Counted from the stretch's first letter, positions 12,181 to 27,013 are shown. The stretch: DNA of 64,000 nucleotides from Pelecanus crispus (GCF_030463565.1 NC_134646.1:16768001-16832000); one strand, 5' to 3'. Numbers and translations: made by a program. The notes: generated from the letters alone by a model not told the origin.

Positions 12181-15100
12181 TATGTAACTCTTGGGGAAAG
12201 CAGCATATTTCACTGAATCATGCTGCCTCCCAACCATACATAATGATACTTCAATCCAGCACTTTCAGATCTACGAGCTATTCTGTCCCTGACTGGTGGC
12301 TAATGGAATCAACCGCTTTTATCCTCCAAAACCTGAAGGGAAATAGGGTATATCTCAAGCTTATTTTATGAGTGAGCCCATTGTGGAACAGATAACAAGG
12401 TGGTCGTTCCCAGGAAACTTTTCATTATAAGCTTAAATAGGTAATTTTTTGGAGACATGCTTATAATATTTAGAAATAGAAACTCCAAGGGAGCACAGAC
12501 TAGCAAAAGCACACCATGCAGAAAAGGACTAGGTCGAACTCATATATCCCCATTCACAACCAACAGCTCCCCCCAAAAAGCCTTTGGGCTTGCACATAAG
12601 GTAGGGCAAGGTTGCTGAGGCTTTTAAAGGTAGTCTGTCAGACACAGACAGGTGGACCCCAAAGCACAGTGCACTCAGTGTCCGGGTTCATCCATTACCT
12701 CTTCACCAACAGCACCCCATTCTGCAGTTCATAGAGGTGAACAAGGGGAAGGGCACAAAGCCTACTGTGCACCTTTGTAAGGTTTATGTTTATCTGAACA
12801 TGATTTCTATTATTGTTTTATAGTCTGGAGCATGTCAACAGGAGATAAAGAGGAAAGATGGCTGAGAAATTAAATTATCTATAGTGCTGAGCAAGCCTAT
12901 TTCAGTCCACCGTGGTTTAAATTTGCCACCTGACATGATAAGGTAGAAAAGGTTATGTTACTCTTCAGCTCAAAATGCACCTGTCTGGGAAGACCTAACA
13001 TCCCTCATTAAAAGGGATAGTGCATGACCTAGCATTGAGGTTAATACTAATATGTTCCCCTGGAGCCATGACTGTGGTCCCTTATTACCATTATCCTCTG
13101 AATGTTGTTCTAAACACTAGCACCCTAATTGATAAACAGGCTCAGCCAGTTTCAGACCTCAGAGACAAGCAGCTAGAATTTGAGATGGCTACCCTTTGAA
13201 ACAGGCAAGGAGAGCAATTTTTTTTTTTTTTTCTGCATTAGGTGTCTGCAGAACTTTAATCAATCTTCATGTGATGCCAATAGTTCACAGATAGAGCTAC
13301 CGTGCTTGAAGGAAATAGGTTATCTTTTCCCACTGTGAGCTGCTATTTCTGAGGAGCATTTGATGTGAGTCTGAAGTAACCGTGCAATCTGAATTTGAAA
13401 GGACCATTAACCAGGAAAAATTAAGAAAATACATAGAAATGACTGAGCTCGGATGGCCAGTTTTCCAGCTATGACCTTTAATTCTCCATAAAGAGAAGGT
13501 GCTTTAAAAAGTCAAACATTCTCACCAGTCTGGTTATTTAAACAGAATGGTGAGTGATGCCGCATGTGTGGAAGGAATCCAAAAGCAGTTTGGGGGCAAG
13601 GAAGAAATTGCAGTTATAACCAAGCCTTACTTAAAGAAGAAAAATTAATATTCCAGCACATGGTATATTAATTCATGAACCTTATACTGTCAGACTAGTA
13701 TAAATATGTAATTGCACTAAACATACATATAAATAAAAATAAACTGTTAATGAAATCTACTTTTCTCCAAAAAAATCTATCAGAATACTCAACATATACA
13801 TAAATATATATATTTAGGGAAAGAGTGTAAGCACGCAAGCAAGGTCTTAAACAACTTGTAAGCCATATTAAGTTACTTATACGAGACTCAAACATCAAAA
13901 ATTCAGCTCAAATACAGGCTTTATTTCAGAGATGCATAGAGTCCAAACCTGTTCATTCATTCATTTCAGACTGCCTGAACTAGGTGCATGTGTCTTCACT
14001 GACAACTTTCAATATAATATGTGCTTGCTGACACTAAACATTTGCCTGAATCATGGCCAGAGCAAAGAGATGAATTGAACTTCATGCACCAAATATCAAT
14101 GAACCAGTACTTACATTCATAGGCAAATAAAATTCACCCCTTCAGGAAGTGTTCTTCCCCTATGCTACCTGAAAGTTATTAAAAGCACAGATATCTGTTA
14201 CCCATGTGAGGGTACAATCCTCATTCTCTGAAAGGCATCATACACCTGCTGAATACGTAAAGAACATAACTACCTTCTGAGTTTTCTAAAAAAGCCAATG
14301 ACAACAAAGCAAGTTACTAATCAGATATAGGTTTAAACCGAAGGCTTTTTAAAGCAGGAATTTATGAGTTCCTAGTCCAATAGGCATTTATTTTAAAATT
14401 GTATTATCATGGCACCTAATGATCCGAGTCACGGGCCATCACTCTCTTGCACTTTGGCACTGTATGAGCACAAACAGAAGCAAAGCACATTCCCCAGACA
14501 GTTTACAATTCAGTTATAAACAAAGATACAATAGAGGGATACAGCATGGAAAGCATGAGCAAACAATGAGATTGGTTGATGTAATGCAGTAGATTGAAAA
14601 ATGTTGCTTTGGTGTGGCTTTTCTTCCACATTTCTACCTTCCGAGAGTCATTAAAAATAGCTAAAATCCCTTAATTTCTTCCCTAATAGTACTTTCCCAG
14701 GTAACCATATGCCACAGGGATGCTACACAATCACAAATGGGAAAAATACCAAAGATCTTAAGGGGAATGAGTCATGAAGCAGTGAGACATGTTCTAAAAA
14801 TATTTACAAATCCTTAGAAAAAAAGGGGCTGTTGCAAATGACACTTCTCGGGAAACGGGATTCTTTGTGTGGTCAAATGGCACATGTGACTTAACAAATG
14901 GCAAGTTTTTCATGTGAGACCAATTTTCAAAGTGCTTATGAATGTCTCTCTCCTGAATTTCTTCCTCAATTTTTGCCTAAACTATCCTGAGTCTTACATA
15001 CGGAGAAAGAACAAGCTTAATTGGGGCAACTGTAAGTCTTTCATCAATTCAATTACCCATTTAAGGACTCACTCATTGAACTTAGCCATAAAATGTTAGA

Positions 15101-16156
15101 GTTGCAGTCTGCTCCTGTCTATCAGCTTGTGTCCCTGAATTCTTTGTACCCTTAGGGATGTTTTATCTTTTGAGAAATGTGACAGTCTGCCTTTTGAGAC
15201 TGGCCTTGGCAGAGCTCCATAACCAATATATTGACAGATATAAGGTAGCATGGAATGTGAAGCAGTTCACAACTTGTGTCTGTCAAGCTGCTTTCGTCTC
15301 CAGACATAGGATCTTTTAAAACTATTACAGGACCTTTCAAACCATTAACTTACATTAATGGCATCTGATTTTTTTTTCCCAGGGATCTATGGATCTACCA
15401 TAGTATCACATCATACCTCATTTCCCAGTATTTTTACTTTTTGGAAAATATAATTAGAATATTATCATGTCTCCAAGCATACACACGGCTTATCTTTGGA
15501 ATGTTCCTTTGCTGTCAGAACAGGCTCAAACCGAGGAGAAGAATTTATTGATACTGCCAGTATTTCTGACATTTTGTACTGAAATCTGAGTTGATTATTT
15601 CTATATGTAAACTTGAATTTGCAGTTTCTCTTCCCTCCATTTTGAAGAGGGAAGAAGAGAGACAGCTGTTTCAAAGTAAATTAAAACCAATCTTGTCACC
15701 TCTAAGAACATACTCATTTATAAAAACTAAATTCAAAACAACACAGAACTAGCTGTGGAATATTACAGGCATCTTCATGAGGTCAGCCATCACTTCTGAT
15801 TTTGCAGGACACACAGATATGCAGCTGCACTGACATCAACGCTTCCTTTTGGGGATAACACTGTACACATTGGCCAACACTGTGATGTCCCCCTTGTTTT
15901 GCCTTACCTGAATATTACTGTTTGAGTACCCTGGCACCCCAGATAGGAGAACGTGATGGTTCAGATCCTGCTGAAAAGCATTTTCTTTTAAAACTAAGAT
16001 TTCTGCAAAGATAATAGAAAACAACAGAACAAATTCTTATGTTGTTCTTTTCATCCCTTAGTACGTTCCTTCAGGATCAAACTGCCAAAATACCAAAAGA
16101 CATGATATTCAAAGTTGATTTCCTTGAATTTTAGTTTAGAGGAAGTGAATCTCTTG

Positions 16157-16208
16157 AGGAGATATCTATATCTATAATATTTATATAGACATATAGATAT
16201 ATATAGAT
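16157..16208. repeat. TATA/ATAGA microsatellite
   Basis: A run of TATCTA, ATATAG and similar units forms a degenerate AT-rich simple repeat with self-complementary stretches. Confidence 0.7.
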
Positions 16209-17589
16209 GCCTGCATATTTTAATTTCCTGTCTTTAACCAAAGTCACCAGCCTAATGCTAACACAAGATACTTATTGGACCTTGAGATTTCTTGCCATTT
16301 TATGGCCTTTTCAGCTTATGCTCTTGTATACAAGGTTTAAGAATGGTACAGCTTCAGAATTACATGATAAAATCTTTCAGTCAGGAGCTGGAAGCACATT
16401 TAAGAAGGCATTTCAGAAATGCACATTTCAAATCAGCCTTTAAAATCACTGGCAAATATTTCCTAGACAAAATAGTAAATTCATTGGTCTAATGTAGAAT
16501 GAAAGATCTAGGTTTTGGTACTGGGGTGCTGTCCTTTCTCTCAGTGAAATAATCATGTGTCCAGCTAATGGTAGACTATATTGCTGTCAATATCACTTTC
16601 AAGTTATTAGGTCCAATCAATGCTGGATAAAAGGAAAAAAGGTGGTCAACAGGCAATCTAGCTTTCAGTTTAACACTCCCTTGAGGATTTTCATTATCCT
16701 TTCCTTTTCTGTTCTCAAGGTTAGCTCTAGCTAGACTATTTCTAGCTTCAACTTCCTGGAGATAATGCACATCCACAATAGCCTTGCTCCTCCAACGTCA
16801 GTGTGCCCTTCCACCTGAGTAAGCAGAGTCCTGTCTTTTTTCTATTATTTGTGACCTTTTCCTGGGTTAAAAGGTCATTCCTGAAGCAGACAGGTTTCAC
16901 TTCTTATGGTGATTGCAGTGCAAAAAGCAGGCTTCTACCTTGTTAGAAGTGACATCACTGTACATTAAAGACATCATATCTCCTTTCATATTAAAATGCC
17001 TGTCAGTTCTGCTCCTCGCAGACTGTAAATCTGCCACAGTATCCTGTGCTTGGGAGCTTTCATTATGAAAATATGGAAGATAAGCACGCTGCTTTACTGT
17101 CAAAAGGAAAAAGTAGTCTAGTAGTAATGAGGTTACTTTAAAAATAAATACACAATTTCTTAAATACGGATTATTTAATGTGGGGCAATTTTTGAAAGCA
17201 ATCCTTTTAATTTCAATTCCTAAAAAATTTCAAGCTTAAAAAACAATAGGAGTAAAGCATGAATATACAGTCCCGTAGAATTTATTAATGCATAGATTTT
17301 GCACTTGCTCATGCAGTAAATCATTAGATTTCCCCTTTAACTTTGGCCCTCCAGCCTTGAGAGAAATGACATACCAGAATTTAACCTGGTTTTCATCTTT
17401 ATATCATACAGATACAAAAAGACTTGTATGTTCTGCAAGAAAGTGACAACATTCTGCTATTATGTATATGACTTTAGAAAATAGAGATAGTAGAAAAATA
17501 CCTCCTAAACAGCAAAGAAAAATATAAATAATTATTGATCATTTTCTCTCATGGCATCATTAGGTTATTAATAATACCTCGCTATTACG

Positions 17590-17735
17590 TAAAGCTTTTC
17601 ATCCATTGATCTGAAAGCACTTTAGATACATCATTCTTCTTGTTTTACAGAAGGGAAACTGAGACACAGAGAGGTGAGATGACCTGGCTTAACATTTGAG
17701 AGCAGCTCAGCAACAGAAGTGAGAATAAGTCCTCC
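17590..17735 (+). mobile_element. MIR-type SINE relic
   Basis: The clearest ancient SINE here. It reads 'gaaagcactttagatacatc', then 'ttgttttacagaagggaaac', 'tgagacacagagaggtgaga', 'tgacctggctt' and 'agcagctcagcaacagaag'. This follows the MIR consensus order around the cattttacag-aaactgaggcacagagaggt core. Loss of the poly-A tail and heavy divergence fit insertion before the bird radiation. Confidence 0.6.
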
Positions 17736-19949
17736 CTCTGTAGACTAGCTTGTGCAATACTTGACTTGCTTATTTCAAACTGGAAATTTTCATTGTTTGC
17801 TGGTGTACCCCTGAATTGTTCACACAGCATGTGGTTATTCATTTATTATTCATTATTCATTAATGGGCTAAAATTATCACAGATATTTCTTTATTATATA
17901 TAAAACCCCCTCCTTATCCATTGTGTGGGAAAATACAAATCCACTGTTATTCCCCATTTCCATTAGAATTCCCTCCAATTGAGGATACTTCAGCATGCAA
18001 GCATAGCATGTGTATTTTCATCTTCCAAATGACATACTCCATTGTTGATACTGTGAGGAGCTGAAATGAGTGGCTCAAGAGTTATTTATGGATGATGAAG
18101 TCTTTCACCTCCAAGGCATTGATTTTAATGTCTGAACCCTACATCCAGAGACAGAAATATATATTTAGGCCTTGCTGTGTGCATTATGTGAAATCAGTTG
18201 GTAGTGTCAGTTCCAAGCAGACAAGCGCCCAGGTGAAAACAGTTTAAAAAAAAGAAACCGAAATGATGATTTGGATGAGGAAGGTGAATGCATAGGAAAA
18301 ATTTAGTAGCTGAGGACATGACATGGTTGGGATATGGTCTGAAGAGGCAAGACCACAGGATTCCACATATGTCTTGGAGGAAACCAGAGCATGTGCCACT
18401 CAGTGGAGCTAGAAGTGAAATGAAACAAGAAACCAAGGAAAAGTGATGCATGGTATGAGCACAGTTTGCTGCTTCCCCTTCCAGTTTCTCCTGAATGCAG
18501 AGGGGATTTCCTTCCTCTTCTTTGTAGATTGAAGTCTCCTGTTTATGTAGAGCAGAGCAGAGTGAAGTAATGAGAGCTGTAGTTCTTTAATGATCCAAGT
18601 CATAAGGATTTATAACCCGTTTTACAGCAATGTTGCCAACACCTTCCTAGCCACAAAAGCCTGCAAGGACTACTGATCAGGCTTTTGTATCACCTCTCTT
18701 CTCCTCAGAAGAGCCTTTTGAACCTTTTCAGTTTCATAGTCACAAGTCCTGTCCATGCTTAGCGGTATCTTAGCATTCTCCATTGTTTTCAACATCCATG
18801 CAGGTCCACTGGCAGTAGCAAAGGTGCAATTTTTAATGACAGGTGCTCTGATTTGCTACAGGCACTTTATGCTACTGCCCTCTAAATTTTCTAGGTAGGA
18901 TTAGGTGAGTGAGAAAACATGGGTGTTGTTTTTGCCCTAAAGCTCCTACAATTCCTAGGACTACTGGAGCTGTGCTGATAGCACAGATGGCAGTTTTGCC
19001 TGAAAGCTGAAAAACGGACCACGGAACAGTGAGTCAGTTGCCCTGCATCATTCCCCTCTCCTAGAAGGTAATATTCATTCATACCTGTTATCACAGATCT
19101 GGAAGAGTCAGTACATAACTTTCAATATTGTTTTATATCATTTTTCCAGTAATACATTTTTTCTTGTAAAAGCAGTCAAGACTAAAGTATATAGGAATCT
19201 TTCCTTGCATGTGTGAACACCAGGGAATCAGATCTGAACATCGTGTTTGTGGTTATACTATCTCTGACACTGCAGGCCCTGGGGACAGGGTCCCAGGCAG
19301 TCACACCATATTGACAGACCTATATTTATAGATAGCATCCTTATTTTCACTAGTGTATCTATTGAAATGATAATAAAGTTAAAAAGACAAGAGAGATGTA
19401 TAATGTACTCAGTTAAAAATTAACTTTTGACTTAATATGAAACTTTATGCTTTTGTTCTATTCCTAACAAAGCTTTTTATCTTGCATATATACAGTTTCT
19501 AGTCCTCCCTTTTGATTTTACCTATTTTTGTTGTTACATTACAAAATAATCACATTCCATTTTGTTCCCTTAACCACAGAAATAATGATTTTGTAGTCAA
19601 CGGCCAAGAATTGGGGCCACTGGAAAATACCAGCTCACAAATGCTCTAGGAGTGACCTAACATTGACATTAGATCACATTTTATTTCTAAAGAAATTGAG
19701 CTCTCCAGTTAGTAAAGGCACAAAAAGAACAGAGTGATTATACCATAATCTCCATTATTTTAAATACTTAATTGTTTCACTTCCTGGATTAACAGTACAT
19801 TAAATATTTATGTTTAAAATTACTGAAACTAGGAATATTTGAGATTTTTCTACATATATCTTCCCTATTTTCCCTCCACTTCAACAATAATTTATACTAA
19901 TAAAAATAGCTTCTTCCATCTAATCAAATTTCTGTTAATTGAATGTGGG

Positions 19950-20040
19950 AACTGAGCCACTGAGGATGTGATTCACCCAAGGTCACCCTGGAAGCCTCTG
20001 GCAGAGGCATATGAGAACCCAGGTATTCTGAGTTACAACA
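19950..20040 (+). mobile_element. MIR-type SINE relic (3' core part)
   Basis: The text 'cacccaaggtcaccctggaa', 'gcctctggcagaggcatatg' and 'agaacccaggtattctgag' corresponds to the MIR segment with consensus gcccaaggtcacacagcta, agtggcagagccgggattcgaacccaggt. Only this internal part is recognisable. Confidence 0.55.
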
Positions 20041-23000
20041 AACACCGTCATTTTTGCCTATTTCTAGTATCCTCACAATAGCAACATGTATCAGCAGAGC
20101 AAACATTGACTTGGTAGCCTCCACATGTGCCCTCCCATCTGGCTAATAACCAGGAAGGTGCTCCTCACATTGACAAACTGAATCATCTTTGTATACTTAT
20201 TTTCTCTCTAACGTTTGATTATTATTTCTTTATTTGCATCTCAGTAATGTCTAAGGAGGTTCTGCATACTGTACAAATATACAATAGCAACAAAATGAAA
20301 GGTTTGCAAGTCCAGAGCTTGAAACCTCAATCTCTTTCTCCATGTCTTCATTTTCCAGTATTTTTTCTTGGTATGTGTCAGCAAACGCTTTGAATTTCAC
20401 AGCGTTATCTACACTTCTTTTTTATATAGTGTTGTGGTCTGTGTCAATAAAACTCAATTTGCTACTATTACAACTATTACTTAAACTGTGCTAGCTGCTC
20501 CATACAGTGAAGTAGCACTGCTGGGTTCAGGCTTATGTCTTACAATTTTTGGAAGACTGAAATGTATGGATGGAAAAAAACCCACTCAATTTATTTTAGG
20601 TTTGTTCCCTAATCCGCTGCTTGCTGAAATCCATGGAAAAGCTCTCAGGATCTTTCTAAGGAGAGGCAAACACAAATTTTCCCCATATATGAAGTACCTG
20701 TGGAGGGTCAGATAAATGGAAAAATTGGGTTGAGAGGCTGGAAGAAGTCAGGTGATGGCAGATCCAGTCAGTTCCCAAAAAGAGACTTAATCATCCTAGG
20801 AGTCAGATGATACTTCCTCCCTAGAGCATCAGCTGGATCCTTAAGTGGAAAGGGTCAGAGAGGGACAGAAAGGTGGCTGAACAATTTTCAATCTTCCTTC
20901 TTCACTGAATTTCAGAACATGGTATGGATTGTTTTTACCACACTACAAATTAGAGCTGCCTCATGTTTACCTCATATCCCCAGGTCTGCATCACAAACAT
21001 TTCTGGGGAGCTGGGAACTAACCTTGCAGATGCTTTACACCAGCAGGTCAATTTAAAGTAACCCCTTCAGCCCATGTCTGTGCTTAAACTTGACACTAGG
21101 GTTTTCAACCTGAGTACTGAATTAGCATCATCGAACTGGCTATGGAAAAGTTTACACTGAAATGTCATCTGGAATTGATATTCCACACTGCTGAAATAGA
21201 GAACATGCGTTTCTTTGATGTAAATATTTTAGAAAGTCTAAACACAAAAGGCTGTGTCCAATTCCATCATATTTTGGATGGAATCTAGCTAAGTGTTGCA
21301 GAAAAGGATCAAGTGGAGCTTCCAGTCTTGACTTAATAGAAAGCACAATTTTTACATGATCTGTCAAACTATATTTTAACTGGACAGAAAGTAGGAGAGA
21401 CAAACATGTGACAAAAGGTCATCATGTCACTTAATCCATATAGGAGGATATGAACAACTCAAGGCGGTAAGCACAATGTAGGAACCTGAAGACAACAGAA
21501 TTCTATTAGACTCTTCTATCTAAAATCTGTAGCACAAACCCAATATTTTTTTATTAAGGTCCAATTTAAAAATGCATTAACATTTTAATTGAGAACATGG
21601 CTGGGAATCAGCAGTTCTGATGATCTTAGCACAGCATGGGAAATAATGTTGGATAACTAAGCCTTCATTTAAGGGGAAAAAAATCTTTGATCTTTTACTG
21701 CATAGGCACAGATAGACTATCATTCAAATGCTGAAAGGCTTGAACTCTCCCATCCAAATGCATGCAAAGGGGGACGTCAAACCTCTTAAGGCTCATGAAA
21801 AAGCTTGTCCCTTGGGGAAGCCAAGGAGAGCACTCCCAGGAACTCTGAGGGAGTTAAGTGAACACTGAAAGCTTCTGGGGATCTTCCCTTTCTTTTCTAT
21901 AGATCTGAAAGTCTAGGAGAGCGAGAGAAAGCCTCAGGCTGAGTTCTCACATTATTCTCCCCAGCTCCCTGAAGACCTGCTGACAGCTCCCTGTTTACCA
22001 GGAAGTTTGCTGAGGAGGAAAAGGAGGGAGGTCCTAATACTTCCTTTCTGTTGCTTCTTCCTGCACCCTTCAATTCCTTAATGTCCTATTCCTCACACTC
22101 AGGGCATCAGAAGAAGACTTCTAAGAAGCACAAATCATAGCAAAAGAACACAGCTCCAGAAGGAAAAAGAAAGGGACAGGGGTTATGCCAACTTGAAGAG
22201 AGTTGCGAGGTCAGCTTCAGCAGTCCTGTGCCAAAGTGCAAATCTGGCACGGATCTACTCTCTGCACACAGCACAGCCTCCGACAATGCAAAGCGAGACA
22301 CAGAGCCCTCAGCAAATCATACCCACTAGCTTGCTACCAGACAACAGCCTGGGGCTCCACAGCAATGAGGGGGAAGGTAATCCCCACTCTGCTGGCACAG
22401 GACTTGTTTCAGGACTGAAAAGCAGACAAGCCACTCGGGTTGCAAAATCTTTCTTGTCACGAGGTTCTCCCTTAGGAATCCCGTGGGATAGCTGTGGAGA
22501 AAGCATGTATGGTGCTTTCTTGATCTGAAGTGGGTGGAAAGGATCTGCAGCCTAGGAGTCTTATCCTGAATCCACTGGAGGAGTTTTGGATCAGGCCAGT
22601 GGGTTAGCTGATTGTTCAGCAGCCGGGATCCACTGCTGAGAAGTTTCTAAAACCAAGCTGTGACAAGTATCAGTCTAACAGTTATATTTTTGGTACCAGC
22701 TCATCGAGATGGATTTGTTTTGAGATTTCAGGTGTATTTTCAATAATTTATAGAGGCATCCTTAGTACAGAGAATTAGAAAAACTTCCACCAGCTTCAGT
22801 GGGAGCAGAATCTCACCTTCCACCTCTCAAACTCCAGAAATGTAATATTGTGTTTACTTCAGGGCCCTCACAAAACCCTGCAATAGCAGTGCTAATCTTG
22901 AATTGCAGGGCTTCTCCACCCTGACACTATTTCATGGAGGCTGAAATCTTCTGCCCCCACACTCTCAGAGGCTCTGAACAAGAAAAGTTTCCCTGGATTT

Positions 23001-25370
23001 GGAATTCATTCTTGGCCACTTATTTTATTGCATAATTTTAAAATCTTTTGTTTTTTTCATTTTTTCTTCTAATCTAAGAAGGCACCAAAGTTGATTGTTA
23101 AAATCATGGGGCATGCTGCGATTGTGGCTGGAATGGGTTAGTCCTCTCTGACACAATTTTCAGGTGAGGACTGTTTCATATGTCTTCTTTTTTTCATCTA
23201 CTGGTTGTAGCTGGGGATTATTTAGGCTGAATTCAGAATCTGCCACAGACATTCTTTTGTCATCTGGATTGTTGTTCTTCTGCATTTAAATTACATAAAT
23301 GGTGTGCACTTCACAAGAAATAGAAAAATTGGACACTCCTTTTAACATATTCTGTGTTATATAGCCACCTTGCTCTATGGAAATGCTTTTATTTCAAGTA
23401 GCTGGGAGAAAAAAACCTTCCTAACTTTGAAGTGGTTTTTATTGCATTAAAGAGAGAGAAAGAGAGACTGTCAAATCCCATTCCATTTTTAAAGTTAACT
23501 GTAAAGTTTTAATTAGGTCCTCTGAACAAGGATTCTGCGATGCTTTATGTTTAAGAGTTAGCAATAGTACACGATCCACTGACTTCCATCATTAAGTTCA
23601 GTTGACAAAGGCCAACACAACTCTTTTCTTTGTAACTTTGTAACCATTTATGTTTGAGGTGAAGATGTTAATATGGAAATTTTGTGAGCTGGGAATGACT
23701 ACGAACTCTATCATTGTAATTTATGACCTTTCATCTAAGGCCAAATGTAAAGGCAATTGCAATTGTTCTATATCTCAAGGCCAGCACACAGCAGATGTAT
23801 GAAATTTGGAGTGTTAGACATAAACTTTTATTACCAAATTATAAATAATTTCTACCACTTACAATGTTCACCTTTCAAGTTCATCTTGATTAAAACGCAA
23901 GGGCAGCATCTCGCTGATTTCAATGAGTTATACAGCTGAAAAAGCTCTGTCATAGTACACTGGGAAAGGATAAAGCAATGCAGTAGTTAAAAGAATCTAC
24001 TGATAGCAAGGTATGTGATGTTTTAGATCAAAATCTTTTTTCATCTAGATAACAAACAAAAGAGAATCATTAGCCAATGACGTCTTAATTTTGTTTTCAC
24101 TCTTGAAGCTTTGAAATCTTTGAGGAGTCCACTGAATGTGGATTACTTAAATCCTTTGAAGACCACCTTCCTGAGGTCATTGGGGTTTTGTCACTCAGGA
24201 AATAACACATTCTTTAGGTTGCCTAATAACAGATGCGATGACATAATCTTCCTGAATGTACAAGATGGGAATTGTCTTCCCAGGCGCAAATCACGCTACA
24301 AATCACGCTACACCGAAGTGCTCAGCAACATATGCCTTCCCACATTAAGTTTAATTTACCACTAGGAACAGCATGTGAGACTGCTTCAAGACCTATGGCA
24401 AACCAAGGAAAATAACCTAAGATTTGGGTTCATGACTTGGTCTCAAACCATGAAAGAAGGGAGCTAAGGATACCAAATTTGCCAATCTCAATGCCTGTGA
24501 TTCAAATAGATGTGTTTGTGAGGTTAATAGGGTATGAAGCAGGAAAGTAGAAGGATTTTGTTGACTGACATCCAACAACCAAAGCATCCACGCATATAGA
24601 AACTGTAACTTAAAGTATATACCTAAGCTAGCTAGAAAGCAGCCTATCGAGCAGAAGGCAAAATAGCTCAGCAAGTTCTGATGGCTAGCAAAAAAAAAAA
24701 GAAATACAAGCTATAAAGACAAATTCATAAAACAAAGGCGGCAGCTCCCAAACCATGAAATGTCCCTAGTTGGATTTGCGGAATTGTCATGAAAATTTAC
24801 CAGCCCAGGCATGAAAAATCTATTTGCCCAGTCTTTATCATGGAGATCAATAACAACAAAAACCAGAATACTCCCTTATCAAGATATCACACACTGAAGC
24901 CAGGCAGCCAAATAAAACTTTGCAAGCCTGCTCCCCGGAGTAACTATTTTACGTTCTTTTTCTGCTTCAAGTACTAGATATAATCAAGCACGGTTGGATG
25001 CTCCTGATTAACATGAACGGTTGCCTGGAAACATGGGCACAACATGGCCCAACTTCCCTGGCCCATGCCTGTGCCTGAAGTCTGGGACAGTCAGGTGAAC
25101 TAGGTCGGGTTTGCAGACCTCACCTCTTAAAGCCTTTTAGCCTAAGCTTTGGGGAAAAAAATGTTACTGGGTACATGTTCAAAAAGAGAAGATAAACAAC
25201 TCAGGAAGGAAGAGAGAATACAAATCCGTGTCTGAGAAGCCATAATACATTTTCTTCGTATCACAAGAATTAAGAGTTTCATGAAGATACTAAATCAACA
25301 GTGGAAGAATAAAAAAATCCAGTCCAGAAGCTTTCACAGCTGATTAACTCCTGTCACGGTGCTAAATCCC

Positions 25371-25412
25371 TTTAAAAAAAAAAGAAAAAAAAAAGAAAAA
25401 AAAAAAAAAGAA
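25371..25412 (+). repeat. A-rich simple repeat (A runs broken by G)
   Basis: A runs of about 9-14 bases separated by single G bases make a purine-only tract. No transposon body was recognised next to it. Confidence 0.9.
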
Positions 25413-25763
25413 GTATTTTCCAGACCTTGGGGGGTAGCTGGGGGAAAGGGGAAAAGATGGGTGAGAGGATGGGGAGAAGTAGAAGACAAAAGTTCAGCTT
25501 CTTGTTGTGCCATGTTCTTTCCAGGTGACATTTGAAAAAAATCTCTTAGCTTCTAAGCTCACTAATTCATCTGTAAAACGAACCGAGCAACGCCTTCCAA
25601 TCTAGTTCTGGTAAGGACACCTACACTGGCAGCTGCAAGATGCTCACTTATTTCTCTGATAAGGCCCATGTCAGGCAGGATCATTTTGGAATGAATAGGC
25701 TCTCATTATAGTAGAATATAATTATATACTGGATCATACAATTTTTCCGTAAGAAATCGATGA

Positions 25764-26666
25764 GACATTATCAACAAGTTTGCAGATGACACCAAGCTGA
25801 GTGGTGCCGTTGACACACCAGGAGGACAAGATGTCATCCAGAGGGACCTGGACAAGCTGGAGAGGTGGGCCTGTGTGAACTTCATGAGGTTCAACAAGGC
25901 CAAGTGCAAGGTCCTGCACCTGGGACGGGGCAACCCCCGGTATCAGTACAGGCTGGGGGATGAAGGGATTGAGAGCAGCCCTGCGGAGAAGGACTTGGGG
26001 GTCCTGGCGGATGAAAAGCTGGACATGAGCCGGCAATGTGCGCTTGCAGCCCAGAAAGCCAACCGTATCCTGGGCTGCATCAAAAGCAGCGTGGCCAGCA
26101 GGTCGAGGGAGGTGATTCTGCCCCTCTACTGCTCTGGTGAGACCTCACCTGGAGTACTGCATCCAGCTCTGGAGCCCTCAGCACAAGAAGGACATGGACC
26201 TGCTGGAGTGGGCCCAGAAGAGGGCCACAAAAATGATCCAAGGGCTGGAGCACCTCTCCTGTGAGGACAGGCTGAGAGAGTTGAGGTTGTTCAGCCTGGA
26301 GAAGAGAAGGCTGCGAGGAGACCTTATTGCGACCTTCCAATACTTAAAGGGGGCCTACAGGAGGGATGGGGAGAATCTTTTTAATAAGGCCTGTTGTGAC
26401 AGGACAAGGAATAACGGATTTAAACTAAAGAAGAATAGATTTAGACTAGACATTAGAAAGAAGTTTTTTACAATGAGGGTGGTGAAGCACTGGAAGGGGT
26501 TGCCCAGAGAGGTGGTAGAGGCCCCATCCCTGGCAACATTCCAGGTCAGGTTGGATGGGGCTCTGAGCACCCTGATCTGGTTAGAGATGTCCCTGCTCAC
26601 TGCAGGGGGGTTGGGCTAGATGACCTCTAAAGGTCCCTTCCAACCCAAAGCATTCTATGATTCTAT
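25764..26666 (+). mobile_element. CR1 LINE, 5'-truncated, with end of the reverse transcriptase and 3'UTR
   Basis: About 900 bp of a CR1 non-LTR retrotransposon. It begins just before the F-A-D-D catalytic box of the reverse transcriptase (25779-25790) and continues through the thumb and C-terminal part to the CR1 3' tail (cattctatgattctat, 26651-26666). The reading frame is open to about 26130 and then continues in another frame (26137-26619), so the copy carries a frameshift. Upstream palm/fingers and endonuclease are missing, making it dead. Its tail nearly matches the 50.8-kb copy. Its end lies about 530 bp before the LSM6 first-exon donor. Confidence 0.95.
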
Positions 26667-27013
26667 TTAGGGTGTAAGCATCAGCAAGCCCTAACAAACG
26701 CATCTCCGCCAAGACGCTGGCGTTTAGCTCCCACGGGGGAACCCTCGCGGCACAGCCTGACGGGCCTTGGGGAGCTGGGTGAGGAAGCCGTCGTGCTCCC
26801 ACGTCCCCACAGGGCTACAGCAGCCAGGCCTTCTGCAGACCCAGCGCCCCGCGCCAGGCAGCGGCGACGCAGGAACCCACCCAAAATCGCGGGCTCGGGT
26901 GGGAAACGCGCCCCGGGAGCTGCGGGGCCGGGACCGGCACAGCGGGAACCTCGCCCGGCGGGCCCGCACACACCGGGCTGAGGGCGGAGAGCGGCCGGCG
27001 GCCACCCCGGTCG

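Larger units (their letters stand above)
10123..25763. other. Large intergenic region, no gene recognised
   Basis: About 15.6 kb of AT-rich sequence without a supported coding exon. The longest open frames (11555-11905 +, 22193-22528 +) lack family resemblance, convincing splice context or codon signal. Probable MIR relics at 12.0, 17.6 and 19.9 kb and simple repeats are the only structures found. In human the matching interval, between ZNF827 and LSM6, is also largely non-coding as I recall it. Confidence 0.55.

Noticed and set aside
25875-26619. 129- and 160-codon + frames
   Set aside because: These are the frameshifted remains of a CR1 reverse transcriptase, not a host gene.
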